NCBI GenBank assembly: GCA_028139685.1
Contig: JAOINQ010000020.1
Span: forward strand, 1-15,064
Source of the DNA: Betaproteobacteria bacterium
Lineage (GTDB): Bacteria > Pseudomonadota > Gammaproteobacteria > Burkholderiales > Burkholderiaceae_A
Direction: 5' to 3'
DNA: 15,064 nucleotides
This document shows, piece after piece, positions 1 through 11,487 of the stretch (position 1 is the first letter of the stretch; every line of letters starts with the position of its first letter). The notes beneath the pieces were generated by a model. That model was not told the DNA's origin. It saw only the letters and a list, made by a program, of their open reading frames with translations, and searched no databases. Both the position numbers and the translations under genes were made by a program.

Positions 1-1041
1 CATCTCGTTAAACGACAACAGAAGATCGTTTAATTCATGATTTAGCTTGTCGGTTTTTAAGGGACGAAAGTCACCCAAACCCACTACTTTGGTGGCTTTT
101 TCTAGTGAACGCAATGGGCCAACAAGCCAACCACTCAAGAGAATAGAAGCGATGAGAGCCCCTGAAACTGTAAGTAACAAAGTAAAAACTAAGGTAACAC
201 TATACATTTTGCGGATTCCCTCTTTACCCAGTAAAAGCTGCTCATAATCGTTGAAACCTTTATTTAACGCCTCAATATCTTTCACTAAAACCTCAGGAAT
301 TGGCTCAATCCATTGAATAATTAACTCGTCCTCCCAATCAATCAAATATTCTGATAAAACTAAAGCCCTCACTTGTAAAACATCTTGTTTTTTTATTGGC
401 GACTCTATCTGTACTTGAGCCCCGGATGCTTTTAGACGGTTAATTAATGCACTTGAAGGAACATCTGGAACCAATTCTTTGGCTGACCCTTCTACAGCTA
501 ATATGGCTCCTTCAGAAGAAAAAACAGAAATTTCAGCGGTTTGATTTTTTGAGGCAAATATTTCCAGGGTTCGTAAAAGATCTAATCTGGACCCTGTTTC
601 AATCTGCGTTGCAACCTGTTTAGTTTGGGAAACTACATCTGTTTTTATAGCATCTAAGGTAGCTCTCCCAAGCCCGTAGCCGGAGTCTAATGCAGTGTTG
701 ACACTTTGTGAAAACCAGGTATTTATAGTTTTTGCTAAAAATTGATTTGATACGAAAAATACTAAAGTGACGGGAACTATGGCTATTATTGCAAAGGTAA
801 ATGCTAAACGAATTATTAACTTTGAGCCAAAAGCCCCCTTTTTATATCTTAACCATGTCCTTCTTACCAGGAGACCCGTAAGAATTATCATCAGCATTGA
901 TAGCAAAATGTTGGCGTTGAGTAGCCATGTATAGTTTATATCAACGCTGGGAGCATTGCTTGAAGCCAAAGAGATCAATATAAGCAATCCTAACGAAATT
1001 GCCGCCACGAGAACTAATGTGATTCTGAGAAAAAAGCTCAA
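1..1041 (-). CDS. ntrY: NtrY-type membrane sensor histidine kinase, N-terminal 347 residues (partial)
   Basis: Sensor half of an NtrY/NtrX-type two-component system, which in this family detects an envelope, nitrogen or redox cue and phosphorylates a response regulator. The visible 347 residues hold three N-terminal membrane segments (about 5-25, 39-61 and 76-98), a periplasmic region (about 100-278), a fourth membrane segment (about 280-305), and the start of a HAMP linker containing WLVGPLRSLEKATKVVGLGD. The PAS, HisKA and HATPase domains lie beyond the left edge. The start is TTG at 1041, overlapping the DUF4390 stop as TTGA and preceded by GAGGAG five bases upstream; no ATG fits the conserved N-terminus. 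It is last in the def-ntrY operon as far as can be seen; ntrX is expected next. The assignment rests on the multi-TM plus HAMP architecture and on the usual betaproteobacterial order rsmB-DUF4390-ntrY. The kinase core is not visible, so the name is likely but not proven. Confidence 0.85.
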   Translation of the reverse strand, partial: MSFFLRITLVLVAAISLGLLILISLASSNAPSVDINYTWLLNANILLSMLMIILTGLLVRRTWLRYKKGAFGSKLIIRLAFTFAIIAIVPVTLVFFVSNQFLAKTINTWFSQSVNTALDSGYGLGRATLDAIKTDVVSQTKQVATQIETGSRLDLLRTLEIFASKNQTAEISVFSSEGAILAVEGSAKELVPDVPSSALINRLKASGAQVQIESPIKKQDVLQVRALVLSEYLIDWEDELIIQWIEPIPEVLVKDIEALNKGFNDYEQLLLGKEGIRKMYSVTLVFTLLLTVSGALIASILLSGWLVGPLRSLEKATKVVGLGDFRPLKTDKLNHELNDLLLSFNEM

Positions 1042-1637
1042 AGGGGCTCCTCTGTGAATACGTCAACCCACCCTGAAGATAACTGCCAGGATTGATCTGA
1101 AGACGCTAATATAGAGATAGGGCGAGGAAGTGCATGATGATTTAACATCAACTTAACTTGTATTAAAATGCCGTCCATTTTATCCGGTAGGATTTCTCTG
1201 GGGAAAAAAATCCAATCTTTTATACTTAAACATGCCGCTAAGGCCTCCGTTAAACTTTCGTAATAAACCGGGCTTGCTTGTCCATCTAGATTAACTGAAA
1301 ATCTTCTAGTTATTCCATGATACTCTAATATGGCTTCTCGCTCCTTTTCAAAAAGGCTTTTTACGCTGAAAAAAGAGCTTTTAAATATTCTAAAATTTGA
1401 GTGAAACTGAAGTGGAACACCCTTTTTTAGAGCCTCAATTAGAGTCATCTCTAATTCGACAGAGACGTCTCCAGTAAGAGCTAAATTGTCTGAATCATGG
1501 ATAAGTCTAACGTTGTCGGTTGTTATTCTAGAAATTTTCTCGTCATTCTTTGGGGAACATGCACATAAACCAAAAAAGAAAACAGCGAATAGCAATGTAG
1601 CGGCATTATGAGTTCTCCTGCTTCTTGAGCATTGCAT
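1038..1637 (-). CDS. DUF4390 family exported protein, possible lipoprotein
   Basis: Small exported protein of unknown function. From ATG at 1637 it is 199 residues, the usual size for DUF4390 proteins, which sit between rsmB and ntrY in betaproteobacteria. It has a basic n-region (RSRRTH, residues 5-10), a hydrophobic stretch (about 12-24) and then LCAC, with Cys27 as a possible lipidation site. The -2 residue is Cys, so the lipobox is not textbook and a plain Sec signal is an alternative. The mature part has no membrane segment. The start is uncertain: in-frame TTG at 1658 and ATGs at 1652 and 1649 would also work, and no start in this frame has a clear ribosome-binding site. The gene overlaps the rsmB 3' end by about 32 bases and overlaps ntrY by four, so translational coupling is likely. 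Family identity rests mainly on context and size. Confidence 0.75.
   Translation of the reverse strand: MQCSRSRRTHNAATLLFAVFFFGLCACSPKNDEKISRITTDNVRLIHDSDNLALTGDVSVELEMTLIEALKKGVPLQFHSNFRIFKSSFFSVKSLFEKEREAILEYHGITRRFSVNLDGQASPVYYESLTEALAACLSIKDWIFFPREILPDKMDGILIQVKLMLNHHALPRPISILASSDQSWQLSSGWVDVFTEEPL
1047..1052 (-). promoter_or_regulatory. Shine-Dalgarno GAGGAG for ntrY TTG start
   Basis: On the minus strand GAGGAG lies inside the last codons of the DUF4390 gene, five bases before TTG at 1041. It is one of the strongest ribosome-binding sites in the window and is what decides the non-ATG start of ntrY. Confidence 0.65.
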
Positions 1638-2919
1638 AAAAGAAACCATCATTTCCAATATAATTTAATTCAGCATTATCTAATTTATTTTCTACATTAT
1701 ATTTTAGAAAATAGTCTTTACCAATTGTTGGATAAATCAAGCCCGGGGCACTTTTTCTTTCTACGTTCTTTCTTCGATTTAAAAACTTTACTACCTGACC
1801 TTCCCCCTCATTGTAGAAAATAGAACATGTGCAGTAAATTAAAATTCCACCATTTTTTAAAATTTGCCAACATGCATCTAACAATTTTGACTGAATTACC
1901 ACCAATGTCTCTAGTTGCTGCATAGTCTTTGTCCATGGTATTTCAGGGTGACGACGCTGTATACCTGAGCCAGAACAAGGGGCATCTAAAATTATATAAT
2001 CAAAACCAGTACTTGCTAAACTTAATAGAGCATTAAGTTGTTTCGGAATTAAAGGATTAAAATTTGTCGTTTTAGGTATAGTAACTAAGTGCTCTCTGAC
2101 TCTCACAATTTCTTTCTCTAACATTTTTAATCTTGTTTTTGACTTGTCATTAGAAAACAAGTGGCACCTTCTACTAATGGCTATTGCGAGACTTTTTCCT
2201 CCGGGCGCGGCACAAATATCTAGGAGCTTGTCATCACGTTTAGGTCGAATGAGGTCAAGTATTCTTTGTGAACTTAAATCTTGAATACTGACCAAACCAT
2301 TTTTAAAAGAAGGTAATTGGGTTAGGTCACATGGGGGAACCACAGATAAACCATAAGATGTCACTTGAACAATTTTCCGATTGATTTTTCTTAAATCAGT
2401 CGATAGTTGATCTATATATAGTGGCTTGTTTAAGCGCACATTAAGGGGAGGATGCTGTAATAGTGATGAAATCAAAACGTTTTGAAGATGGCAATCATTC
2501 ACCTGTTCTTTTAAGTGATTTATCCACCACAATGGAGCATTCCATCTAATTTGTTCCAAATTAAATTTATATTGAAATAAATGAGGGTCCGCAAAGATTT
2601 TTCTTAAAATGAAATTTCCGAATGCAGCTGTTTTTTTGTTGTAAGAATATTTCAGGCATTCCACTGCTTGACTTACCAAAGTATAATCAGGATATCTCCG
2701 TTCCTCATGAAGTGCTATAACGATGGCAACGACGTATACCAATTCATTTTTTGGATTTTTTTTAGCATATTTTTTCACAGCAAATTTTGCTAAAGCTAAT
2801 CTCTTTAAACCAACAAAACGTATGTACTTTTGTCTAGAACTGAGCTCAATAGAGCGTCCTATTTCAAGGAAATTTTTTGCGGATATAGAAATATCTTGCC
2901 ACAAAGGCGCGTATTTCAT
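1606..2919 (-). CDS. rsmB: 16S rRNA (cytosine-967-C5)-methyltransferase RsmB
   Basis: Methylates C967 of 16S rRNA using S-adenosylmethionine. The 437 residues show a NusB-like helical RNA-binding domain (about 1-140), a linker, and a Rossmann methyltransferase domain. SAM motif I is DICAAPGGK at 234-242. Motif IV is DAPCSGSG at 312-319, with Cys315. Motif VI is YCTCS at 362-366, with Cys365 as the expected nucleophile. Both cysteines used by the two-Cys m5C mechanism are present, and the C-terminus ends in the family's DGFFYAML. The ATG start overlaps the htpX stop as ATGA, with no Shine-Dalgarno, so translation probably depends on coupling to htpX. Length and domain order are normal for the family. 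Confidence 0.95.
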   Translation of the reverse strand: MKYAPLWQDISISAKNFLEIGRSIELSSRQKYIRFVGLKRLALAKFAVKKYAKKNPKNELVYVVAIVIALHEERRYPDYTLVSQAVECLKYSYNKKTAAFGNFILRKIFADPHLFQYKFNLEQIRWNAPLWWINHLKEQVNDCHLQNVLISSLLQHPPLNVRLNKPLYIDQLSTDLRKINRKIVQVTSYGLSVVPPCDLTQLPSFKNGLVSIQDLSSQRILDLIRPKRDDKLLDICAAPGGKSLAIAISRRCHLFSNDKSKTRLKMLEKEIVRVREHLVTIPKTTNFNPLIPKQLNALLSLASTGFDYIILDAPCSGSGIQRRHPEIPWTKTMQQLETLVVIQSKLLDACWQILKNGGILIYCTCSIFYNEGEGQVVKFLNRRKNVERKSAPGLIYPTIGKDYFLKYNVENKLDNAELNYIGNDGFFYAMLKKQENS

Positions 2920-3767
2920 TTTGTGTTATTGTTATTTGCCATTTTATTCAATCTGAATATTCTTTCTGAAGTTGATGGATGAGTGGCAAACAACTCTCTA
3001 AAACCTTTTTTCATCAGAGGAGAAATAATCATCATTTGAGCTGTTTCGGGATGTCGTTGAACGGTATCAAAATTTTTAGTTCTGGATATTTCATCTATTT
3101 TCTGGAGTGCTGAAGCCAGCGAATTAGGGTCTTTTGTTAGGCTCGCACCAATTCTGTCAGCCTCGTACTCCCTCGATCTTGAAATAGCCATTTGAATAAT
3201 TGTGGCTGCAACTGGAGTAACAAATGCGAGTAAAATAATTAAAGCTGGGTTTGTTGGTCTATCACTCCCTCTGCCTCCGAAAATCAGTGCAAAAGAGGCC
3301 AAAGATGAAATGGCAGCAGCGAAAACCGCGCTAACAGTCGCAATTAGAATGTCTCTATTTATTATATGTGCTAGTTCGTGAGCCACTACTCCTTTCAGTT
3401 CCTTTTGAGTTAATCTTTCTGTTAGCCCACTCGTAACAGCTATAGCCGCATTGGAAGGATTTCTGCCAGTAGCGAAAGCGTTTGGGGAATCTTCTTCGAT
3501 TATATAAATGGCGGGCATAGGGAGTTCTGCATTCTCGGTAAGTTCCGAAACTATTTTGAACAATTCTGGTGAATTATTTTGATTTACCACTCTGGCTTTG
3601 TAAATTGATAGGATGACTTTATCAGAATACCAATAAGCGAATACGTTACTCAGGATTCCCACTACCAATGCTATAAGTAATCCAATTTCGCCTCCTAATG
3701 CAAAGCCTGTAAGAATAAATAAGCATATTATCAAAAACATTAGAAAGAAAGTTTTAAAATAACTCAC
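2916..3767 (-). CDS. htpX: Membrane zinc metalloprotease HtpX (M48 family)
   Basis: Inner-membrane protease that degrades misfolded or damaged membrane proteins, working alongside FtsH. The 283 residues contain two N-terminal membrane helices (about 5-22 and 26-46), a zinc-site motif HELAH at 130-134 (His130, Glu131, His134), two further hydrophobic segments (about 141-163 and 174-194), and EYEAD at 200-204, whose Glu200 is the expected third zinc ligand. The C-terminal THPSTSERI at 262-270 is typical of the family. The start is GTG at 3767, sharing one base with the fmt stop (TAGTG) and preceded by GGGAG nine bases upstream. It lies between fmt and rsmB, the usual betaproteobacterial placement. 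No stress-type promoter is visible immediately upstream because the gene sits inside the operon. Confidence 0.95.
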   Translation of the reverse strand: MSYFKTFFLMFLIICLFILTGFALGGEIGLLIALVVGILSNVFAYWYSDKVILSIYKARVVNQNNSPELFKIVSELTENAELPMPAIYIIEEDSPNAFATGRNPSNAAIAVTSGLTERLTQKELKGVVAHELAHIINRDILIATVSAVFAAAISSLASFALIFGGRGSDRPTNPALIILLAFVTPVAATIIQMAISRSREYEADRIGASLTKDPNSLASALQKIDEISRTKNFDTVQRHPETAQMMIISPLMKKGFRELFATHPSTSERIFRLNKMANNNNTK

Positions 3768-4729
3768 TATAAATTACTCCCAAGTATTATTTCTCTAGAG
3801 CTCTTGAACCCATTAATAAAAGAATTCGCATCAATCCATTTTCCATTCTCTTTTTGTATTAAATTGATTTTCAAAATTCCATTTCCACAATGGATCGCTA
3901 ATAATGTTTTTCTTTTCTGTTTCGATACCAGCAGAGTCCCTGGAGCTTTCTTTATAAAATTTTGGTGTTCCAAAACCACTGCTTTGCCGAATTTGACTCT
4001 CTGACCATCCAAATGCGTATATGCGCATGGTTTCGGATAGAATGCGTTAATTTTTCGAGCGATTTCTCTGGCGGATCGAGCCCAATCAATTTTTAATTCA
4101 CTCGGCACTATTTTTTTTGCATAAGTTGCTTTTTTTTCATTTTGTGGATTGTATGAAATTTTGTCATGTGGAGTATTTAGAAAGTGTCGCAACATTTGCA
4201 AACTAATTTTTATCAATTTAACTTGCAAATCAACGTATGTGTCGTTCTCATCTATTTCTTGTTCAATGATCCTCCATGTCGGTCCGGCATCTAAGGACAA
4301 AACCATTTTCATGATTGAAACTCCAGTAACTTTGTCTCCCGCTTCAATTGCTCTCTGAATAGGTGCAGCTCCACGCCATTTTGGTAAAAGCGAGGGATGA
4401 ACATTAATACACCCAAATTTAGGCAGTGATAAAGTGTTTTCATCTAATATGTATCCGAAAGAAGCAACAATCAAATAATCCAAACTCGAAATCTTTTCTG
4501 CTAAGGAGTCAAGAACGGGACTGCCAGATGTAACGGTTTCAGTAAAAAAATTATTTTTTTTACTGAATGAAGATATAGGATTTTCGGTTAATATTTTGCC
4601 TCGACCTCGATTTCTAGCCGGCATTGTAAGCACCAATGACAGATTGAAACCACTATCTGCAATAATCTCGGTAAGACCTGACAAAATCTTTAAGGAGAAA
4701 TTATCTGAACCAGCAAAACCAATATTCAT
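3767..4729 (-). CDS. fmt: Methionyl-tRNA formyltransferase
   Basis: Transfers a formyl group from 10-formyl-tetrahydrofolate to Met-tRNAfMet for translation initiation. The 320-residue protein has the N-terminal formyltransferase fold with catalytic residues Asn109, His111 (in NVHPSLLPKWRGAAP) and Asp147 (in LDAGP), and the C-terminal tRNA-binding domain from about residue 208. The usual SLLPRWRGAAP carries Lys in place of Arg here, a conservative change. The ATG lies three bases after the def stop, without a strong ribosome-binding site, so the two genes are probably translationally coupled. Fmt adds the formyl group that the def product later removes, which explains the pairing. Confidence 0.96.
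   Translation of the reverse strand: MNIGFAGSDNFSLKILSGLTEIIADSGFNLSLVLTMPARNRGRGKILTENPISSFSKKNNFFTETVTSGSPVLDSLAEKISSLDYLIVASFGYILDENTLSLPKFGCINVHPSLLPKWRGAAPIQRAIEAGDKVTGVSIMKMVLSLDAGPTWRIIEQEIDENDTYVDLQVKLIKISLQMLRHFLNTPHDKISYNPQNEKKATYAKKIVPSELKIDWARSAREIARKINAFYPKPCAYTHLDGQRVKFGKAVVLEHQNFIKKAPGTLLVSKQKRKTLLAIHCGNGILKINLIQKENGKWIDANSFINGFKSSREIILGSNL
3777..3781 (-). promoter_or_regulatory. Shine-Dalgarno GGGAG for htpX GTG start
   Basis: GGGAG on the minus strand lies inside the 3' end of fmt, nine bases before the GTG at 3767. It supports GTG as the start of htpX. Confidence 0.55.
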
Positions 4730-4732
4730 ATT

Positions 4733-5248
4733 TTATGCTTCTGCTAGAGCTCGTCTTTTTTCTTTCTGCAACTTTCTTGTAATTTTTTCCTGCTTTAATC
4801 TTGAGAGGTGGTCAACAAAAACGCGTCCATTCAGATGATCTATTTCGTGTTGCAAACAGACTGAAAGTAGGCCGTCCGCCTCTAATTGATGCTCGTGGCC
4901 ACTCACGTCGAGGTATTTAGCAGTTAAGGAATTAGGTCTTGTAACATTCTCATAAATACCAGGAACCGAGAGACAGCCCTCTCCATGTTGTTTTGTGTCG
5001 TTACTAATTTTAATGATTTCAGGATTTATGAAGATAAGAGGTTGGTTTTTTTCTTCAGACAGGTCTATTACAACTATCCTCTTAAGAATGTTCACTTGAA
5101 CTGCCGCTAGCCCAATGCCTTTGGCGTCATACATTGTTTCAAGCATATCCTCACAAGTAGTTTTCAATGTGTCGTTAAAGACTTTAACATCACTAGCCCG
5201 TTGACGTAGTTTTGGGTTCGGAAATTCAAGAATTTTGAGTAATGCCAT
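4733..5248 (-). CDS. def: Peptide deformylase
   Basis: Removes the N-formyl group from nascent proteins at the ribosome, using a bound metal (Fe2+ in most bacterial enzymes). The 171 residues hold all three family motifs: GIGLAAVQ at 44-51, EGCLS at 90-94 (metal ligand Cys92) and HEIDH at 134-138 (ligands His134 and His138, catalytic Glu135). The length is normal, with a basic C-terminal helix. The ATG at 5248 begins MALLKIL, the standard N-terminus. It is the first gene of the minus-strand operon and is divergent from topB. Val50 in GIGLAAVQ replaces the more common Thr or Pro at that position, a minor variation. Confidence 0.97.
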   Translation of the reverse strand: MALLKILEFPNPKLRQRASDVKVFNDTLKTTCEDMLETMYDAKGIGLAAVQVNILKRIVVIDLSEEKNQPLIFINPEIIKISNDTKQHGEGCLSVPGIYENVTRPNSLTAKYLDVSGHEHQLEADGLLSVCLQHEIDHLNGRVFVDHLSRLKQEKITRKLQKEKRRALAEA

Positions 5249-5331
5249 AATTATTTAAAATAAAACTTGCAAAAAGTATGCGTTGAGTAATATGATGCAA
5301 AAAATTTGACTTTATTTCAACCTGTTTCATT
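5249..5331. promoter_or_regulatory. Divergent def/topB promoter region
   Basis: Very AT-rich 83-base gap between two divergent genes, so it must drive transcription both ways. For topB the best sigma70-like pair is TTGCAA (5267-5272) and TATGAT (5291-5296) with an 18-base spacer, giving a leader of roughly 30 bases. On the def side I see no convincing -35/-10 pair; several AT hexamers could serve as a -10. No operator, riboswitch or DnaA box stands out. Confidence 0.45.
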
Positions 5332-10196
<4,865 letters not shown>

Positions 10197-11318
10197 TTAA
10201 AGTCTCATCGGCATTACTATGTATTTAAATTCTTTATCTTCAAAATTTGTAATTACCGCACTAGATTGTGAATCATTAAAAGAAAACCCTATCTTTTCGG
10301 CATTTATATTATTTAGCACTTCTATCAGATATGTAACATTAAACCCTATATCCAGTTCTCCTTTTCCTTCTTCTGTAATAATTTTCTCTATTGCTTCTTC
10401 ATGATCAGAGTTTGTTGATTGAAGTATAACTGTTTCCCCTTCAAGCGAAATTCTTATTCCCCTATACTTATCTGAAGTTAATATAGAGACCCTGTTGAGT
10501 TTATCGAGAAGGTCTTTTTTGTTAAACAGTACTTTCTGTTTATTATCTTTCGGGATTACTTTTTTATAATCTGGGTAATTCCCTTCTATAAGTTTTGAAA
10601 TAAGTTTCTTTCCTGGTAATGAAATTTCAATATAATTTGAAAAAACAGATACTTCCAGATTTACTTCTTTTTCAGTGTTTAGGATTTTTTGCAGTTCAAC
10701 TACGGCTTTTCTAGGTACTATGCAAGAAGTTGATTCAATTGATTGTTTTGCGGAAGGAATCAAAATTTTATTAAAACACAATCTATGTCCATCCGTTGTC
10801 ACTGCAATCAAGCTTTTATCGTTAACTTGCAAAAATAAACCATTTAAGTAGTACCTTACATCCTGAATTGCCATTGAAAATGATACTGAATCTAGTAATG
10901 ATTTCATCTCATCGCTTTTTAACGAAAAACTTAAGTTTTTTTCGTCTGCGATATTCAACAATGGGAAATCTTTTGCAGGCAAAGTTTGCAGAGAAAATTT
11001 CGATTGTTCTTGTTGTATTACCAGCTTATCTTTTATTAATGATAAAACGATAATGTTATTTTCAGATAATGATTTACTAATTTCAAAAAGCTTCCTCGCT
11101 GAGACAGTGAATTTTAAATCATTTTGTTCGTGATTTTCTTTTACAAGGGTTGAAGTTATCTGAATTTCTATATCAGAAGTTGTAAACGAAACTTTGTTTT
11201 TACTAAACGTTATAAGAACATTCAATAGTATTGGGAGAGCGTTTCTACGCTCTACTACACTTAGAACGGGTTGAAGTGCAAGTAATAATTCATTCTTATT
11301 GAATTTAATAATTTCCAT
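10197..11318 (-). CDS. dnaN: DNA polymerase III beta subunit (sliding clamp)
   Basis: Forms the dimeric ring that tethers DNA polymerase III to DNA and recruits repair and replication factors. The 373 residues match the length of three successive clamp folds of about 120 residues. VLSVVERRNALPILLNVLI near residues 18-36 and the C-terminal VMPMRL are family hallmarks; the latter forms part of the partner-binding pocket. The ATG at 11318 has no Shine-Dalgarno. The gene lies 169 bases downstream of dnaA and abuts gyrB. It is markedly AT-rich: four 60-base lines I counted (10201, 10501, 10801, 11101) give about 30% GC, against about 39% in five lines of dnaA. Confidence 0.97.
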   Translation of the reverse strand: MEIIKFNKNELLLALQPVLSVVERRNALPILLNVLITFSKNKVSFTTSDIEIQITSTLVKENHEQNDLKFTVSARKLFEISKSLSENNIIVLSLIKDKLVIQQEQSKFSLQTLPAKDFPLLNIADEKNLSFSLKSDEMKSLLDSVSFSMAIQDVRYYLNGLFLQVNDKSLIAVTTDGHRLCFNKILIPSAKQSIESTSCIVPRKAVVELQKILNTEKEVNLEVSVFSNYIEISLPGKKLISKLIEGNYPDYKKVIPKDNKQKVLFNKKDLLDKLNRVSILTSDKYRGIRISLEGETVILQSTNSDHEEAIEKIITEEGKGELDIGFNVTYLIEVLNNINAEKIGFSFNDSQSSAVITNFEDKEFKYIVMPMRL

Positions 11319-11326
11319 ATAAATAT

Positions 11327-11341
11327 TAGTAGTAGTAATAG
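11327..11341 (+). repeat. TAG/TAA trinucleotide run, DnaA-trio-like
   Basis: Five in-register trinucleotides, TAG TAG TAG TAA TAG, on the plus strand nine bases outside dnaN, followed directly by GAGCG. The DnaA-trio known from the Bacillus subtilis origin is a run of 3'-GAT-5' units (5'-TAG-3' on the same strand) separated from DnaA boxes by a GC-rich step. Strand and polarity here match that layout. The function is inferred. Confidence 0.4.
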
Positions 11342-11425
11342 GAGCGTTTTATTGTTGTTGTTTTCATAAATAATTGATTTTTCTAAAAAAAAGATATTAA
11401 GTTATAAAAAAATATTTTTGCTATT

Positions 11426-11434
11426 TGTGAACAA
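11426..11434 (-). promoter_or_regulatory. DnaA-box-like site TTGTTCACA
   Basis: On the minus strand the sequence is TTGTTCACA, one mismatch from the consensus TTATNCACA. It lies in the dnaA-dnaN gap where DnaA boxes are common. It could serve origin function or dnaN/dnaA autoregulation. A single near-match in AT-rich DNA is weak evidence. Confidence 0.4.
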
Positions 11435-11461
11435 AGTTAGTGTATCGAAATTATTTCTGGG

Positions 11462-11470
11462 TTATACCCA
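11462..11470 (+). promoter_or_regulatory. DnaA-box-like site TTATACCCA
   Basis: TTATACCCA differs from TTATNCACA at one base. It overlaps a small inverted repeat, TGGGT-TAT-ACCCA (11458-11470), just after the dnaA stop. The two readings (a DnaA box, or a short hairpin) compete; neither is strong. Confidence 0.3.
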
Positions 11471-11487
11471 TTTTATCCTTTCTTTAT

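Larger units (their letters stand above)
11319..11487. other. dnaA-dnaN intergenic region, candidate replication origin unwinding region
   Basis: Longest gene-free stretch in the window, about 78% A+T (36 G/C in 11321-11487). Reading the plus strand it contains five consecutive TAG/TAA trinucleotides (11327-11341), a short GC-rich GGAGCG (11341-11346), a TTG triplet repeat (11352-11360), a long A/T tract (about 11361-11425), a DnaA-box-like site on the minus strand (11426-11434) and another on the plus strand (11462-11470). The dnaN promoter must also lie here or within dnaA, but I see no convincing -35/-10 pair. The layout is compatible with an origin unwinding element on the dnaN side. The DnaA boxes are few and imperfect, so oriC could instead lie elsewhere. 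Confidence 0.4.

Noticed and set aside
47..247. Small plus-strand ORF of 66 codons
   Set aside because: It is antisense to the ntrY membrane/HAMP region, which translates into a convincing kinase N-terminus; no ribosome-binding site or family features.
5251..5263. AT-only inverted repeat TTATTT-A-AAATAA next to def
   Set aside because: Six-base arms made only of A and T are expected by chance in such AT-rich DNA; no known operator resembles it.
11352..11360. TTG triplet repeat as a phase-variable microsatellite
   Set aside because: Only three units and outside coding sequence; too short to support slippage-based switching.
11458..11470. Inverted repeat TGGGT-TAT-ACCCA just after the dnaA stop as a dnaA terminator
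   Set aside because: The stem is only 5 bp and no U-tract follows on the minus strand (GAAATAATTTC follows), so an intrinsic terminator is not supported.
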